From: Phytoamicus setariae
Lineage (GTDB): Bacteria > Pseudomonadota > Alphaproteobacteria > Rhizobiales > Rhizobiaceae
NCBI RefSeq assembly: GCF_016722925.1
Contig: NZ_JAEQNC010000006.1
Coordinates: 334,555 to 398,554 of the forward strand
Direction of reading: 5' to 3'
DNA: 64,000 nt
In this document: positions 63,895 to 64,000 of the stretch, piece after piece
Layout: the number at the start of each line of letters is the position of its first letter
Numbering within the stretch: position 1 is the stretch's first letter
Notes under the pieces: model-generated
Databases searched by the model: none
What the model was told of the DNA's origin: nothing
The model's input: the letters and a program-made list of their open reading frames with translations, nothing else
Program-made: the position numbers and the translations under genes

Positions 63895-64000
63895 CCTCCA
63901 CCTACGGTGGAGGACTGGACGTGTTCTACATCGTAGTTGAGAGACCTCCGTGCTTGGACCGCTATTTTATGCGCGACACAGAACGGAGGTTCTATGGACG
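63895..64000 (+). mobile_element. Probable left end of an IS200/IS605-type element
   Basis: A subterminal hairpin CCTCCACC (63895-63902)/GGTGGAGG (63906-63913) is followed by ACCTCCGT (63944-63951)/ACGGAGGT (63983-63990), which masks the Shine-Dalgarno GGAGG. The next ATG starts M-D, as in MDE-type IS200 transposases. The element runs out of the window. Confidence 0.5.
63994..64000 (+). CDS. Start of a putative IS200-type transposase
   Basis: ATGGACG at the very end, four bases after GGAGG. Only two codons and one base are visible. Assignment rests on the hairpin upstream and on the M-D start. Confidence 0.35.

Noticed and set aside
1..64000. CRISPR array
   Set aside because: No regularly spaced direct repeats were seen; the short repeats present are RTX codons or palindromes.

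Overview
The window is GC-rich, densely coded DNA from an alphaproteobacterium of the order Hyphomicrobiales (Rhizobiales), most like a Phyllobacteriaceae/Brucellaceae-type rhizobial genome. The signs are an EipB (DUF1849) envelope protein, a DUF2336 protein, a fused SecDF, adjacent folE-hisI, several class III cyclase/TPR proteins, and a palindromic element of the kind common in rhizobial intergenic regions. Assignments rest on reading the translated sequences and on family knowledge; no database search was run.

Layout. 1-10.4 kb is mostly housekeeping: the end of a flavin reductase, a short CitE-like protein, a DUF2336 protein, a tightly packed minus-strand set (RidA, glycerophosphodiester phosphodiesterase, FemAB-like acetyltransferase, HIT protein), EipB, a PlsC-like acyltransferase and thrS. 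10.5-21.1 kb is a signalling island: a CadC-type winged-helix/TPR regulator, a GT90 glycosyltransferase, two class III cyclases, a GH114-like polygalactosaminidase carrying RTX repeats directly downstream of a BTAD (SARP-like) regulator, and a von Willebrand-like DUF1194 protein. 21.2-30.5 kb returns to core genes (DUF1697, yidD, an IscU-like scaffold, folE, hisI, patatin, CBS protein, rhomboid, PAS protein, UbiH-like hydroxylase, AEC carrier, CcdA, tRNA-Lys). A structured RNA candidate lies in front of folE.

30.5-49.4 kb is mixed: MYG1, a phosphoesterase, a third cyclase/TPR protein, ankyrin and YHS proteins, a PDZ-alpha/beta hydrolase fusion, an outer-membrane barrel, secDF beside what looks like a decayed Mth938-domain gene and without yajC, a beta-solenoid/RTX protein, a homocysteine S-methyltransferase, an MFS transporter, and a divergent quinone oxidoreductase/HxlR pair.

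49.4-62.6 kb is the most interesting part. It is a divergent gene cluster around a GntR regulator with two winged-helix segments. One arm is GntR, an MGT-type glycosyltransferase and an aldehyde dehydrogenase. The other is a polyamine-type ABC importer (binding protein, two permeases, ATPase), a second paralogous glycosyltransferase, three tandem DUF861-type cupins, a second aldehyde dehydrogenase and a saccharopine/lysine-6-dehydrogenase-like enzyme. I read it as an uncharacterised pathway for uptake and oxidation, and possibly glycosylation, of an amine-containing compound. An epimerase gene follows on the opposite strand. The right edge appears to carry the left end and first codons of an IS200/IS605-type element, including a hairpin that masks the Shine-Dalgarno of its transposase.
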